Positions 1-11,858 of a stretch of DNA of 64,000 bases are shown in pieces. The stretch is from positions 496,001 through 560,000 of the forward strand of contig JACDOX010000034.1 in NCBI GenBank assembly GCA_014549065.1, given 5' to 3'. Every line of letters begins with the position of its first letter. The first letter of the stretch is position 1. The notes beneath the pieces are model-generated. The model ran no database searches and had not been told where the DNA came from. It saw nothing but the letters and a program-made list of their open reading frames with translations. This DNA is from Cardinalis cardinalis. Taxonomy: Eukaryota; Chordata; Aves; Passeriformes; Cardinalidae. Made by a program: the position numbers and the translations under genes.

Positions 1-20
1 ACTCATCCAATCTCTTTTTG
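1..20 (-). CDS. Start of a further coding exon of the unrecognised minus-strand gene (cut by window edge)
   Basis: On the minus strand an acceptor (AG at 22-21, preceded by a moderately pyrimidine-rich stretch) is followed by 20 nt running to the window edge. The preceding exon (545-436) ends with two bases of a codon (AG). The first base here completes it to Ser, and the frame continues KKRLDE. This extends the acidic and basic helical character of the previous exon without a stop. A competing acceptor about 13 nt upstream (after CATAG) would give a frame that hits TGA at once, so I prefer this one. The exon is partial and its 3' end lies outside the window. Confidence 0.4.
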
Positions 21-435
21 CTGACAGCATAAGCTATGAGATTACCATGTCATGTGAGCTGTTTTTACGTCTTCTGGGGTTTGTTTTCTCCTTCTGATTG
101 CTTACAATTATTGAAAGGTTCTTACCCTTCCCTGCTTCTTTACTTTTTGAGCAAGGTACAATCAACTCAATTCAATCATCTTTGATCTCATCTCCAGTTC
201 TGCTCTCAGTATGGAGCTATCTCATCATCTCCACACTTCACTGCTGCCTTGCCTTTCTTCTTAGTCATGCTTTAATGTGGCTGTTTGATGACTAAGGCAA
301 GAAATACTNACTCATGTACTGTGTCCTCAAGCTCTGAATCACTGAGCATTTAGCACAAAATTCTAGCATTCTGCTCTTAAGAATAATACCCAGAGACTTT
401 GCAGTGGGTATTATGACATTTCATCATGTTCCTAC
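21..435 (-). other. Intron of the minus-strand gene
   Basis: The interval lies between a GT donor (GTAGGA, at 435 downward on the minus strand) and the acceptor at 22-21. I see no other feature in it. The 65-codon plus-strand open frame near 98-295 has no splice or homology support and is taken as chance. Confidence 0.4.
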
Positions 436-545
436 CTTTCTACCAGAAGTTCATTTAGTTCTTCTTCTGTAACAATAAGATCCTCTTCAACTTTTTTTAC
501 TAAATTTGTCATCTTCAAACTATGAGACTCCTCAAAAAACCATGT
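436..545 (-). CDS. Internal coding exon (110 nt) of an unrecognised minus-strand gene
   Basis: Read on the minus strand, a pyrimidine-rich tract ending TTTTACAG is followed by 110 nt with one open frame; the other two frames have stops within about 30 nt. The exon ends at the donor GAAAG|GTAGGA. The frame starts at phase 0 (Thr-Trp) and ends at phase 2. It encodes 36 residues rich in Glu, Lys and Leu, including VKKVEEDLIVTEEEL, which looks like an amphipathic helix. Codon choice and composition differ clearly from the flanking DNA. It joins in frame to the 40-nt exon at 8057-8018. I do not recognise the family. Confidence 0.62.
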
Positions 546-3500
546 CTGTAAAACAGAGACTAAAAGAACATGGAATTCTAGAGCAAGACCTTGTATCTTC
601 ATACCAGCTATGGCCCCAGTGCCATAACCTCTTGGTCAAAACTACCTTCAGCACCAAGGGCTCTGCATCATAGCAAAGACATCTTCTGAATTAGCATGGG
701 GCTAATATTCTCCTCCTCCCACTTGTGAAATGAGCATTCTCAGCTGTGGAGGTTAGAACTACAGCAGAGCCAGATGAACAGCTGACTCACTGTGTCCTGC
801 CAATGGTGTACCAAATCCACACAGAGAAAATCCCCTTTGCACAAAGTGGTCAACAGAAACGCTGAAACCTCAAGGTCTTCCTTAATTAAGCTTTTCAATA
901 TTAAGCAAAATTTCAGCCATTTTTAAAAATTGTCTTTCTTTGTATTTGTATGACCATTATTCCTAGTGATTTCTAAGAGGCAATGCACCTCCAGGAGAGA
1001 AATACTCCATGATATATTGGTTCTCTGGAACACTTCTTTTTCATTCTTGTTAACCTCTTTTGCTGGTTTTAGTACAGCCAGCAGTCTTTAACAGATGACA
1101 AACCATAAAGAAACATAATTTCAGATTTTAAATATCTGAAAGTCTGTAGAAGCCCCTGGGAAAAACAAAAACTCTGCTTCAGTTTAAATTGTGTACACAA
1201 AGACAAAAGGCAGCACCTTTGGGAATTAGAAATCTCCACAATACAAATGCAACTAATATAATCCCAAAATAAGAGGCTGTCTTAACATATATCAATAAAT
1301 AAAACACAATCTGTGCCACAGACTTGGTTAAGAGGACTGAGGGACCAAGACTCAGAGGAGACTAACATGAGCTACAAGAGAAGATCTAATTTTTTGTGTT
1401 TCTGTTGGATTGGCTTTGAACAGGCCTTTCACTCAGCACTTCCTGACATGAAACCTTGATCCAGAAGCCTTCCAAGCACAAATCTCATCAAGAGTTTAGC
1501 AGAAATTTGGTGGATGCTGAACTCACNGGATTACATCAGGTATGCCATGTACAGCGGCAAGTGCTCATACAAGCACATGAACAGCATGTCCTTTCTAACA
1601 GAAATTTAGAGATTTGTAGGCAGAGTTGCAGGGCTATGTTATAAAGGCACACTCTAAGTCACTGGAAAATTTAAAAAGAAAACACTCTTTCCCCTAAACT
1701 GAAGCTTTGGCCTGGGGTTCCAACCTTCATTCCAGTTTGCAAGATGTAAAAGCTACAGATAAACAGAACTCCTCTTCCNCCTCTCACCATCATAACACCC
1801 CTGATCACAACATTTTTAGATATTTTTCAGGCTGCTAATTCAATGCCCACCGGCAATTCTGTTCTTTCCTCTACAAGCACATTTTTAATGTTATCCCATC
1901 TGAAATTCAAGTCTGGTAAACATAATAAATTTGATTATAACTTAGGTTCCCTAGTTATTAAATTAGCTTATTTTCAGAAACCATCTTGAATCTAAAGGAG
2001 AAAAAGCAGCAAATTATACCTGTCAGCTTTAATGCATTTATAACTATATGAATAAAAGATGTGATTCATCANAGATAATAAGTCTTGCAAAAACTTTGGG
2101 TGAGCTGAGAAAATAATGCTAATAGCTTTGCAAAACTACGTATAATTTAAAATCATTTGAGTGGTGAGGAAAATGTGGCAGATTCTAAGGACTACAAAGT
2201 GGTCAAAATTCCATTAAATTTGCTCTTGCAGAATTTCTCTTTTTGTGTAAAACCACAGCAGTAATTTTTACTTTCATAACTGCTGATGTAAGATCAGGTA
2301 TGGAGAAATGAGACAAAACATCTTTTGCGAGTAAACATTTTAGCATTCTCTGATTTGCCAGAGGACAGTATAAACCCTCACTTTGTACCCATAAGCCTAA
2401 TACACAGTATTATTTATTAGCCCTATGACAACAGAGTTGTGTTTTGCACAGTATCAGTACTGTAACTCCAGGATGCACAGGAAAAGCCAGGACAGATGAC
2501 TTTAATGTTTAAACTCATTTCTGTAGAACATTCACTATTTGTTCTGGCTAAGCTGTTTCTAAGGNTAGGGGATGAAGATGATGAATAAGGCAGATTAAGT
2601 TTTAGGCCATCAAGTGTAAGTAGAAGTACAAAAGATANGTTCTGGACAGAAGTCTGGAATAGTTTTGCTAGTTTCTTCAAGCATCTAAAAATGTTAGAGA
2701 CTGTCTCAGTCTTAGGGAATATATGGGATTTTAAACTTGTATCATTATATACAAAGGAATTAGAATGAGGAGCACTAAATAAGGCATAAAGTGGTTCCCA
2801 CCATGCTTTAGACATTTTTTCTTCCATCTTCTTGTTACTTGCTTTTATTGGACCATAGTCTGTCATATTTCTTCAGAATGTAAGTTACAACAAATTAGAA
2901 TCAGTAGAGTTACAGCTAGGAAAATTTAAAAACTACATTTAAGGTGGATGTAAGAAAGTGATGAGTAGTAGCATCAGACTGACAGACATCCTTGCATTTA
3001 AAATCAAATGTGGATGCCAAAAGTTTGGTAATGAGAAATTTTTATTTTATTTTTTNAAATTTGCAAAATTTGGACCAAAACCTGTCCAAATAAAGTAATA
3101 TTTGCAGAAAATATGTTACAAATAGCACCTGCCTCTGGGGATTATTTCCAGCTCTGTCACTGCCTTAAGATTTTAGACAAATCATTCCAGCCTAATATGT
3201 TCCATGATACAAAAAAAAGAAGACAATCAACATTTAGTGACCCTACACAGATGCTGTAATACCTAGGTCTTGATAAGGTACCCTAGCCTTTCAGAGCAGC
3301 AGAATCCCCTGTTGCTCTCCCTGCAGGGATTCTGGTACCATCCCAACTACCACTGGCAGCTGAGTTTCTGGCAATCAGCAAGTCAACCTAGCTGCTGAAT
3401 TTACCAGTATTACATATAATAAAACAGAGATTATATAAAAAGAGATTGAGGAGGAGAACATACTAAAAGGAGAAGAAGAAAAAAANGAGATTCCATGGGT

Positions 3501-3577
3501 GGTTAAGTAATTTAGATCCTACTTAATCTGTAACAAAAACAGCTACCTACTATTTATTCAATATAATAATGCAATAC

Positions 3578-3616
3578 TTATTCCTCAAACTTNTCTTCCA
3601 CTTCATCCATCCAAGT
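3578..3616 (-). CDS. Possible alternative terminal coding exon (13 codons including stop)
   Basis: On the minus strand, a tract ending CTGCTCTTGTCAG precedes ACT TGG ATG GAT, and a short acidic frame reaches TAA at 3580-3578. An AATAAA on the same strand follows at about 3558-3553. Like the exon at 545-436 it starts at phase 0 with Thr-Trp, so it could replace that exon after the 40-nt exon and give a truncated isoform ending in about 12 residues (TWMDEVE..KFEE). One codon contains an unresolved base. The exon is very short and AATAAA is common in AT-rich DNA, so this is tentative. Confidence 0.22.
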   Translation of the reverse strand, partial: TWMDEVEXKFEE

Positions 3617-6600
3617 CTGACAAGAGCAGTGGGCTCTCTGGATGCTGAGATGTTACCAGCACTAACAGACCACTGTTANGTGTAGATTTGGGGTAAGATC
3701 ACACCATAGATAGATCCTGGTTTCCAGCAGGTTACCCACAGACTCTTCTGGTCCTCAGNGCTTCACTGGTGTCAGCTTCCTGGAGCTTCTCAGGGCTTAT
3801 GGAGTGGGAGGCTCCTGACTGACCTAAGGTCCTCTGAGTGAAAATGGCAGTTTCTCTTGCTGCTGTGAAGAACAANAAATAACTTGCTGTCATCAGTCAC
3901 CGCCTCCCTTCTAACAGAACCCCCTCCCCACCTCAACTCAGGGGCAATCTAGCATGGTATGCTGAGCACTCCTAAATGCCTTCAACTACAGGGAGGTAGG
4001 CAGGCATCCTCTGGAACACTGAATAATTTANCTTCGTGAGCTCTCTCCAAGCTCTCTCTGCAGCAGATTATAGCAGTAATGTTTGAACTGACAGAGGATA
4101 TATGTATTTTTCATGTAAGTCAAGACACAAAAAAGACATAAATTCCAGTGCTCCCAAATACAGATGTTCATAAGCCTAGTAACAAGTTAGTACACAGGGA
4201 GGGAATGAGGATATCACAACTTCTCCCATGCAACATTCTTCCCTCAGTTACATCTTGAAGTAACACATCCCTGCTTTCATCTGTCATCAGGGTGGCACCC
4301 CATAATCAAACTCTGTCTGACTATCTCATTTGTTGCCAACTCTGACAGCATATGTGCCCAACAAGTTTGATATCCAGATCTGCAAGAGTTCCTTTCCAAA
4401 AATCTTGGCAGCAACTAGACACAGTAAAGAAAAGCAGTTTAAAGTGTGTAGACATTTACAGCTGCACAAAAATAACCTCTGTTCCCCTTACAGTCAGAGA
4501 GACTGATACAGGTATTTCTTTGTTTGAGATTCAAGTGAGCCACTTCAACAATTATCTTGGGATGAGACAACTCATGCCAAAGGTGAATACTTACCTCATT
4601 AACAAGAGCATAAGGTGAAAAATTCAGATACAGACACCTATATGTAGACACTTCTCTTTATCCATGTCTTACACACCTCTGCCCTTTGACACAAACCTCC
4701 TTGTGCATGCTTTAGTCCCACCAGTCTCTTCTGTTCCTCAGAAATTAGGTTATGGATGACTTGCTGTGGATCCTCTGGACTACTTCAACTAAATCTCTCC
4801 ATTATAGACCAGCCATAGGGGGTCTACACCTAAGCAGCAGGAACATGAGACCCATAAGTAACACAAATGCCATNTGAGCAGGAGATTCCCTAAGCCTCGT
4901 GAACATGAGACAGTCTGTGTATCTCAACTTTTTGCTCTTGGTATAGCTTATGCCTTTTTGGACACATGCAATTCAGATATTCCAGAATATCAACTCCTTC
5001 AAGTTCCCTCAAGACCTTTCACTTGTCTAGGAAAAGGTTATGTAATGACTTGGAAATCCTCTCTGGCTGTACTCAGCAAAACAGCTCCAGCCTGACTATT
5101 GCCAAATGGGGACTGTCAACTTTATCCATAGCTTTGTCAGGGATTTTTATTAGTGCCATTATTACTGTGCCTTTGTGAGTGGATCTAACAGCAGCTTTGA
5201 TGCAGCTACAGACTGAGGATCCCTCACCAGCAAATATATCAAGACTGCCCACAATATTCACACAAATAGTAAAGCTGTTTTTCAGCTCTGCAAGTGCCAA
5301 ATGCAGACACCTATGGAAAAAGATTCTGCTGACTACAGTGAACTTCATATTAGGACTTCCAAATTTTTAAGAAAGGATTGCAGAATCTTCTATAGTGAAG
5401 CAGTGTGTCTACCGCACACTCACTCTATAGGTTAGATAATACTAAACTAAACATGTACATGGAAAATAATCATGCCTTCCCCCTGCTTATATAAAAATAG
5501 GTGTTTATACAAAAGTAGGTGCAATCACAGCTCATAAATAGTATTGTGAGCAAAAGAAGAAAACAAAGTTTGCAATAATGGAAGTCATTACAGAAAACAG
5601 TAATTTAGAGTTTTATTATTCCTTTCTTTTAAACAGAAATAATTATATATACTTTACCATCTTCAGTAGTATTAAGGATGTGATAATTAAGGTAACTTTC
5701 TTTAATAAATCACAGTAGCAGTGCAACATGTTATTAATAGTTGCTTTAGACTGTGGTCTGAGAAAAGAATGAGAAATAAATATATGATGCTCCTTCTACT
5801 TCAACATTTCCAAAAAATACATATTTTAAAAATATTTTACAGGTTACAATACTGATAATTCTATAATTGTTTCTTTGGTAATACTGTGAAGTAATGCCTT
5901 GCCATCTTTATAGTATTTTTTGAACTCATAATAATAGTTATTTTAAATTATATCGGTCTCAGTCACATTGCATTTAAAAATATAAACTCAGAGTCCCTAA
6001 TAAATCCTTCTGGTTTTTCAGGTAACACAGATAAAATTAACTTTGCTAATCTTGACATGTTTTATNGTACCCTTATGTACAATTTCTATCCCTCTCTCTT
6101 TTTAAGTACAGAATCTATACAGCAGAAAGTCTTAGGCAATCTTAACTATAGTTATTGCTGCCAACTCTTCCTATAAAACGCAGGGTGAAATACTGGTATA
6201 ATTAAAATTGATTGCAATGCTCACACTGATTTCAGAGAATGAAAGAAAAGAGAAGAAACACCCCCTGAAATAGAGCAAGGTCCCAGCAATACAATTCTGT
6301 ATTTACATAGGAAGCACTGGTAATAAGATTTTGGGAAATCCTATGATTAATATATTGTAAGCAAAATACATATATAAATGTGCATATATTCGTATGTATA
6401 TAAAAATACAGGTTAAAGGTCAAAATGACAGGATCTCACTTAGACATAGGTCTCCCTTTTTAATCAGTGCTAGTAGCACTGCAGAAGAATGTTTGCAAGG
6501 GAAGAAAAATGAAGGATAACTTATTCAGGTGAAAACATCAGGAAAATAGAACTGCTAAAACACATAATGTAATTCCATTACTTAAAGCATTTTCAGAGGA

Positions 6601-7680
6601 GGTCTATTATTGTTGCAAAACTGCCATGGGATCTTATAATTAAAAGATAAAACAGTAGTTGAACTACAGTTCTCATCTAACAGCAAGAAAGCCTCCACTC
6701 TTCAAAGATTTATGTATACAGTTAATTTTATGCAGTCAAAGTAGCCTTGCTTCAGATCACAGAATTTTTCAAAATGCTTAAAATTAGGTATAATACATGA
6801 AACTCGTCACAGAACTGAGACCTATAGCCTTACTTGGAAAGTAATAGCAAATAAACTTTTCAAATTTAAAAAATGGATATTCCTTCACAAAAGAGTACCA
6901 GTTTTGATCTGCCTTTTGTATTCGCATTAGTGTTTAAACAGTCTGTGTACCACTTCTTAAATAAATCAGATATTCATCACAAAAAGGTCACTGCCAACTT
7001 GGAAACTGCATTTTAAAATCTTTCCAATTCCATTACTGTTATCTTCCATTCTCAAATTAATTTTTTTTAAGTAAGAATTTTGCTTTCAACTTTTTTTCTC
7101 TGATTTTCAACTTCANTCTAAAAAAGTAATTCTGATGCTTGAGGGAACTTGTTACATACACCAGCAATGTTTTTCAGCTAACTACATACAAAGAGTGTGG
7201 GAAGACAGTGTGTTAGAAAGGTTAGTATAAATGAATGCTATGAGAGGTATTTGGGGACACATATTTTAGATAAATTTTAATTCTTTTCCTTTTAAATGGA
7301 CTCTATAATGATNAGCTTTCAAGTAACTTTAGCAAGTTGAAAATATTTGGAGATAAGCTATATTTATAGTGTAGCTCCTAACTGCAAAGATTGCTGTGAA
7401 CTCTTATTTATGAGCTGAATAGTGTTATCTAGCCACAAAATGCTCACATTTATTTTCAGATCTACTAGNGGATGAATGTTGACTGTCTAGTAATTAGTTC
7501 CATTTCCATCNTCTCCAAAGCATACAAAATAACTGNACTTTTTGTAAACTAACAGCTTAAAAGATTCTTCATTGGAGGAAGGTAATTCAGATTCCTTGAA
7601 AGTAATNTTTCCTCTATCTGTTGTTGGTTTTGTTTTCTTTTTTTCTTGTGGAGGATGGATAGATAGAAATTATGAAAATG

Positions 7681-7790
7681 GTCAAGGCTGCACAGGGCTC
7701 TGAGCAACCCGACCTAGCTGAAGACGTTTCTGCTCATTGGAGGGAGGTAGACTAGACATCCTTGAAAGGTTCTAACTATTCTATGAATAA
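7681..7790 (+). repeat. CR1 LINE fragment (3' end), plus orientation
   Basis: The segment contains the CR1 3'-end signature: a run like AGGGCTCTGAGCAACC, then a block ending CTTGAAAGGTTCTAAC and the terminal ATTCTATGAAT octamer-like repeat. It is a short, diverged, 5'-truncated copy inside the intron of the minus-strand gene, antisense to that gene. Confidence 0.75.
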
Positions 7791-8017
7791 CAGTCATACA
7801 AAGCAGCTTTGGAAATCCCTGAAGTGAACTTCTAGCCTTCACCATGAAGACCTTAGTACAGGACTTTTGAGCCTCTGGATAGAGACCAAGGTATCACCTG
7901 GCCAATTTTAATGACTGTCCAGTTCTGTCAATCACCCTGTACTTTTCTAAGTGTGCTAAGAACATTTTGTGTTATCACTTTTCAGAAAACTTGTCTTCCC
8001 TGTGCTTACATCCTTAC

Positions 8018-8057
8018 CTGCTTCAGAGCGTTTGCCTTGTACTCATAAGCAAACAGA
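8018..8057 (-). CDS. Internal 40-nt coding exon of the unrecognised minus-strand gene
   Basis: On the minus strand the exon lies between an AG acceptor (about 15 nt after a pyrimidine-rich stretch) and a consensus donor CAG|GTAAGG. Its first base completes a Cys codon split with the start exon (TG|T). It then reads LFAYEYKANALKQ and ends at phase 0, matching the phase-0 start of the exon at 545-436. Agreement of phase at both ends across three independently identified exons is the main support. It contributes 13 full residues of helical character. Confidence 0.55.
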
Positions 8058-9404
8058 CTGTTCTCATGTTTGCCAAAGTAAAACAGAAGTGATATTCTTA
8101 AGAGACCATACAAGTTTGACTGGGCTAAAGAANGTCTGGCTTTGCGAGACCTTCCATTTCAATCTTCTGTCTGACACTGGGCAAAACATAATCTTACAAT
8201 CCAGTTCTTGACTTATAAAACCAAGCAGTGATATTTGTTGTCTTTTGACTAGCTTGTCTGTTCAGCTCTGCCAGGAAAGTATCAAAATACTGTTAGCACA
8301 CTGTACAGCCTACTAAAATCTCACATTTGGTTGGAGCTTACTGTCATATGTACTTATGTTAAANAAGTCAGACCAACCCCCACGCTATTTCTTGTGAGAT
8401 GGGGACATGTATACAAAAGATGGCTTGCCAGCTTCCCCCNTCAGTTTAGAAACAGCTGATCACTGCCTTCCCCAATCCAGTTTATGCAGCATTTTAAGTC
8501 CAGGAAGACAGACAAGCATGATGGGTGGCCTTCAGACTAACTGAATGAATCCAGTTCTCAACTCTTACTCTGTAAGAAAGGGTTTAGACAGAATGTAACA
8601 GGAGTTAATTTAAGCTGTTCCAAGAGTAAATGAATGCTGGCACTAAGCCTAATGCTCTTGAGGGGATTGGAGTTCCAGTAGAGAGTGAATCCCTCTTGGA
8701 ACTTGGCCTAACGCNCTTAAAAGACACTGAGACGTGGAAGTGGACCTTCAGGCATGAGGAGATGTATGTTTACTTGGCTATTTTTTTAATATTTTTTTTA
8801 ACTTTGTAACAAAACTTAAAAGAAATAAGTTTCTGCCAAACATGATTTCCTAAGAATGACAGGACTCACAAGGGTTTTGTTTCATGGCGGCATGTTTTTT
8901 GTCTTTTGATGTGACTTTACATTATATTCATCGTGCCTAATGAAAGACTACGAAAAGACTGCATTTAAGCATTGTTACATAACTGTTTAGTGGGACACTG
9001 AATCATAACGAAAAATTACATTTTAAACATTTCATAAAACATTTTATTATATTTTCACTTGCCTTTTCAAATTTTCAGCAATGCAAACACCTCTAGTACA
9101 AAGTGTGATGTCACTACAGAGAAAGCATTTTATAAAAAAGCAGGTATGACATCTTGCTAAATGTAATGATTTCTGCTTATAAGAGCATGGAAGAGCAAAC
9201 TGAGCAGGACAGCAAATGGAGGTAACATTTTAGTGCTGCAGTATACAGTAGCTGATGACATTTGTCACCACATAACTCATTTTGTCTGGTGAAACCTTTG
9301 TTATATGTACCAGACTGTCAGCATCAGACCACAGAGATCTTTGCTTTCTGTCATAAACCACCCTGCAGTGATACTGCATGGAGTGCAANAGGACTCTGAC
9401 TCAC
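8058..9404 (-). other. Intron of the minus-strand gene
   Basis: This AT-rich interval lies between the donor GTGAGT (9404-9399 on the minus strand) and the acceptor at 8059-8058. I recognise no repeat or other gene inside it. Confidence 0.4.
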
Positions 9405-9577
9405 CAAGAGTTTTCTAGCTGTTTTAAGTTGTGTGTTCTCACAGCACTCACAACTGTAGCAGCACAGCTGTGAGCAGCACGAGTGGCAGCTTCGTATTCC
9501 GGGAGCCTGGGCCCACGAGGTGAATTTACCGCAGAAGACAAGGGGTGGCTGAGGACACCGAACTCGCCCATCAGCAT
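9405..9577 (-). CDS. Start exon of an unrecognised small minus-strand protein gene
   Basis: The frame opens with ATG CTG ATG GGC (ATGs at 9577 and 9571, same frame), directly after an in-frame TGA. It runs 55-57 codons to the donor TCTTG|GTGAGT at 9405/9404, ending at phase 2. The N-terminus reads MGEFGVLSHPLSS and continues with a helical stretch containing LPEYEAATRAAHSCAATVV and NLKQLENS. The stretch has about seven CpGs in 110 bp in otherwise CpG-poor DNA. I see no signal peptide or membrane segment. Joined to the exons at 8057-8018, 545-436 and 20-1 it gives about 112 residues, continuing beyond the window. The helical, charged character would fit a small structural or ciliary protein, but that is a guess. 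The gene lies about 2.4 kb from, and divergent to, the MICU2-like exon. Confidence 0.6.
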
Positions 9578-9651
9578 TGCGTGCTCTCAGCCACATGAGG
9601 ATAGCTCTCCATTCACACTGCAGCTGCATCTGTTCCAGGCAGGAATGTCAT
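9578..9651 (-). promoter_or_regulatory. 5' untranslated part of the start exon with two short upstream ORFs
   Basis: A strong acceptor on the minus strand (GTCTTTCCTCAG ending at 9652) suggests the start exon begins at 9651, after a further upstream exon. Between 9651 and the main ATG are two back-to-back upstream ORFs in one frame. The first starts at 9651 and ends in a TGA immediately followed by the second ATG. The second ends in a TGA that overlaps the ATG of the main frame (TGATGG). This would allow translational control, but whether this leader is transcribed is unknown. Confidence 0.35.
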
Positions 9652-11140
9652 CTGAGGAAAGACAAACGACCTACTTATTTGTTTTTACTTAAAGAAAAAC
9701 TGAAAATGCCTGTCAGAACAANGAATTAAACCTCCTTGCTTGTGCTGTGGTCGTGTATTCAACATCAAGAGATCTGGCATTCAGAAATCAAATCTCTCAG
9801 CCATCCTTCACAAGATGTTTCNAAGATGTTGCCTGCACTCATGAAGNGCTCGCTATTGGCTTACACAGAAAGTAAAGTCCTTTTAAGGTGTTTGTAAAAA
9901 TACTATGTGTCAAACTGCAAGATTGGGATGGAAAATATTTTTTCTGTCTAGAGAGAAACAGAAATAGGCAATAGGAATTTCCTGCAAGTTTTACAGAAGA
10001 AGTGGGATTTTCCAGTGTATTTAACAATTGACAGATTTTGCTCCTATGTTTTATATTGGGATTAAAAAGGCTTTTCCCATATGACTTAGTTTCTAGGTCT
10101 CTGGGAATAGGAAAAAGCTTCTGCAATGTACATTAGCATGTAGAGATGGAAACCATTCATCCTGGATGTTGCACTCCTGGGTGATTTTGCAATGATCAGT
10201 CATTTGTGTTCCCCAGAGAAGGTGTTTTTGAAGGGTTTGTATCCTGCTAAGGACTTGAGTACTGTGATTCTTGAAGATGTCTCAAACACTTCACAGAATG
10301 ACAGTCAGTGAACAACACATGCTAAAAGAAAACTGAATAAATTCTGAAATGCCATTAGTTAAATGACTGAAATGATGCTCTGTGAAACTGAATTCATGAC
10401 TCTGAATTCAGGTCAGAGAAGGAGAGTGAACTAAAATTACTTTGATGGCAGTGACGGATGATCACCTTTTGTCAGTGGATAGAGGGCAAAAAAGCATTTC
10501 CATGTTTCAGAGCCCATACCAGAACATTTGTAATGTTGACAACACAGCACTGGCTGTCATATCAGAAAGAGGTGGAAGACAGAGTTTGCTAAAACAGACT
10601 GAGTACCTTCTGAAGGCCCCCAACCAAAGACCAAAGTAATAGCAAATTGCATGCAGCTGTTCTCTCAGCAGTCTTTCTCCACATTCACACGGNGTCAATA
10701 GGTGAACTACTCTCACAACAAGGATGTCAGTACTGCCAACATACAAATGACATTTAACTTACTCTCTGCTTTACTTCATACGACCTCATTAATTCTCAGA
10801 CGGCCCAATTTTTTAATGTGACCAACTAACTAATGTTTGAGTGCAACCAACCAAGACCTAGAGAGCTTTGTTAAAACTATGGTAGTGAGGAAAAAAAAAG
10901 CACTCTAAAGCATTCATTACTGCCAACCAAGTCATTCTGTAATGCTTCTCTGCCATGAAAATTTCCATAAACTCATCTTCTGTCATCTGTATTTGACGAG
11001 AAACTACACTCTGTCCTTGAGAAGGATATTCTAAACTTGCTCATGCTTTTGTTGTTTCTCATCTGGATCACACACTGAGCAACACATCCATATGGGCCAT
11101 CAGCACCTAGGAAATCATCAGCACCGGGTCAGCCCCGCTT
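9652..11140. other. Intergenic or intronic stretch, nothing recognised
   Basis: This AT-rich DNA lies between the start exon of the minus-strand gene and the CpG island. If the candidate non-coding exon near 11502 is real, this is the first intron of the minus-strand gene; otherwise it is spacer. The open frames of 65-95 codons here have no supporting signal. Confidence 0.3.
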
Positions 11141-11501
11141 GTGGAAGAAGCTCACCTAACCTGCCTTGCCCAGTACNCCGGGATTCCCACAGTACCTCCA
11201 GCCCCGCTCGTGACCCATTGCTGCTCATGGCTCTCAGCAGTGGGAGTCTGCTCTGGCAGAAGAGTCACACCAGGGAACGAGGCGAAGCTGAGCTCTGTGA
11301 CAGACACACGGGGGTGGCCGGGACACCCCTGGGGCCGCAGGAGCGCTGCGAGCGTCGCCACTTTCACTCCCTACCGCACAGGCCAGGCCTTTCCTGCCCC
11401 CTCCCCTGACACAACCCAATACCTGGTCCCTGCCCTGCCCTGCCCGCCTTCCCTCCCCACCGGGAACCCGCCGGGAAGGGGGCCCTACCGCCTGCCCTCA
11501 C

Positions 11502-11568
11502 CTGGGGGCTCCCCGGCCCGGGACGGAGGCACCGGGCGCACTCCGCCTGCGCTACAGAAACAGGGCAT
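11502..11568 (-). other. Candidate first (possibly non-coding) exon of the minus-strand gene
   Basis: On the minus strand the GC-rich lobe ends in a consensus donor, CCCCCAG|GTGAGGGC, at 11502/11501. An exon ending here could splice to the strong acceptor before 9651. The upstream limit is unknown; the CR1 fragment begins at about 11569. A 22-codon frame starting with ATG at 11568 is open to the donor, but the start exon has its own ATG preceded by an in-frame stop, so this exon would be untranslated leader or carry another upstream ORF. Confidence 0.3.
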
Positions 11569-11858
11569 GAAATAGGTTGGAAAAGACTTCTGGGATCATC
11601 GAATGCAACCTATGGCCCAACACGGCCATGTCAACCAGACCATNGCACTGAGTGCCACGTCTAGTCTTTCCTTAAACATCACCAGGTCCCTGGGCAGCCC
11701 ACTCCAATNCCTAACCACCCTTGCTGTGAAAGAAATTCCTCCTAATGCCCAACCTAAACCTCCTCTGGCGCAGCTTGAGACTATGTCCTCTCGTGCTGTC
11801 GTTTGTAGCCTGGGAGAAGAGCCAACCCTCGCCTGGCTACACCCTCCTTTCAGGTTAC
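11569..11858 (-). repeat. CR1 LINE fragment, minus orientation, inside the CpG island
   Basis: Read on the plus strand, the sequence follows reverse-complement CR1: a start like GGTTGGAAAAGACTTCTGGG, then blocks resembling CTGGGCAGCCCACTCCAA and AATTCCTCCTAATGCCCAAC, ending near CCTTTCAGGT. It separates the two GC-rich lobes and ends less than 200 bp from the plus-strand start codon. It therefore lies within or next to the likely transcription start region. Confidence 0.85.

Larger units (their letters stand above)
546..8017 (-). other. Large intron of the minus-strand gene
   Basis: This is AT-rich DNA between the donor at 8017-8012 (GTAAGG) and the acceptor at 547-546. It holds a CR1 fragment (7681-7790) and a possible alternative terminal exon (3616-3578). 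A 147-codon minus-strand open frame at 2866-2423 has no acceptor, donor or recognisable motif. A strong donor-like site, GAG|GTAAGT on the minus strand at 4595/4594, has no convincing acceptor within reach. Nothing else is recognised. Confidence 0.4.

Noticed and set aside
2423..2866. 147-codon minus-strand open frame
   Set aside because: It has no recognisable domain, good acceptor or donor. A frame of this length is expected about once by chance in 64 kb of six-frame AT-rich DNA.
4595..4651. Strong minus-strand donor GAG|GTAAGT after a short protein-like frame
   Set aside because: No acceptor gives an in-phase exon compatible with the neighbouring exons, and the sequence upstream of it is purine-rich.
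7490..7610. Minus-strand frame of about 48 codons with protein-like composition
   Set aside because: The upstream sequence on that strand is A/G-rich with no acceptor, and there is no donor; two unresolved bases lie inside.
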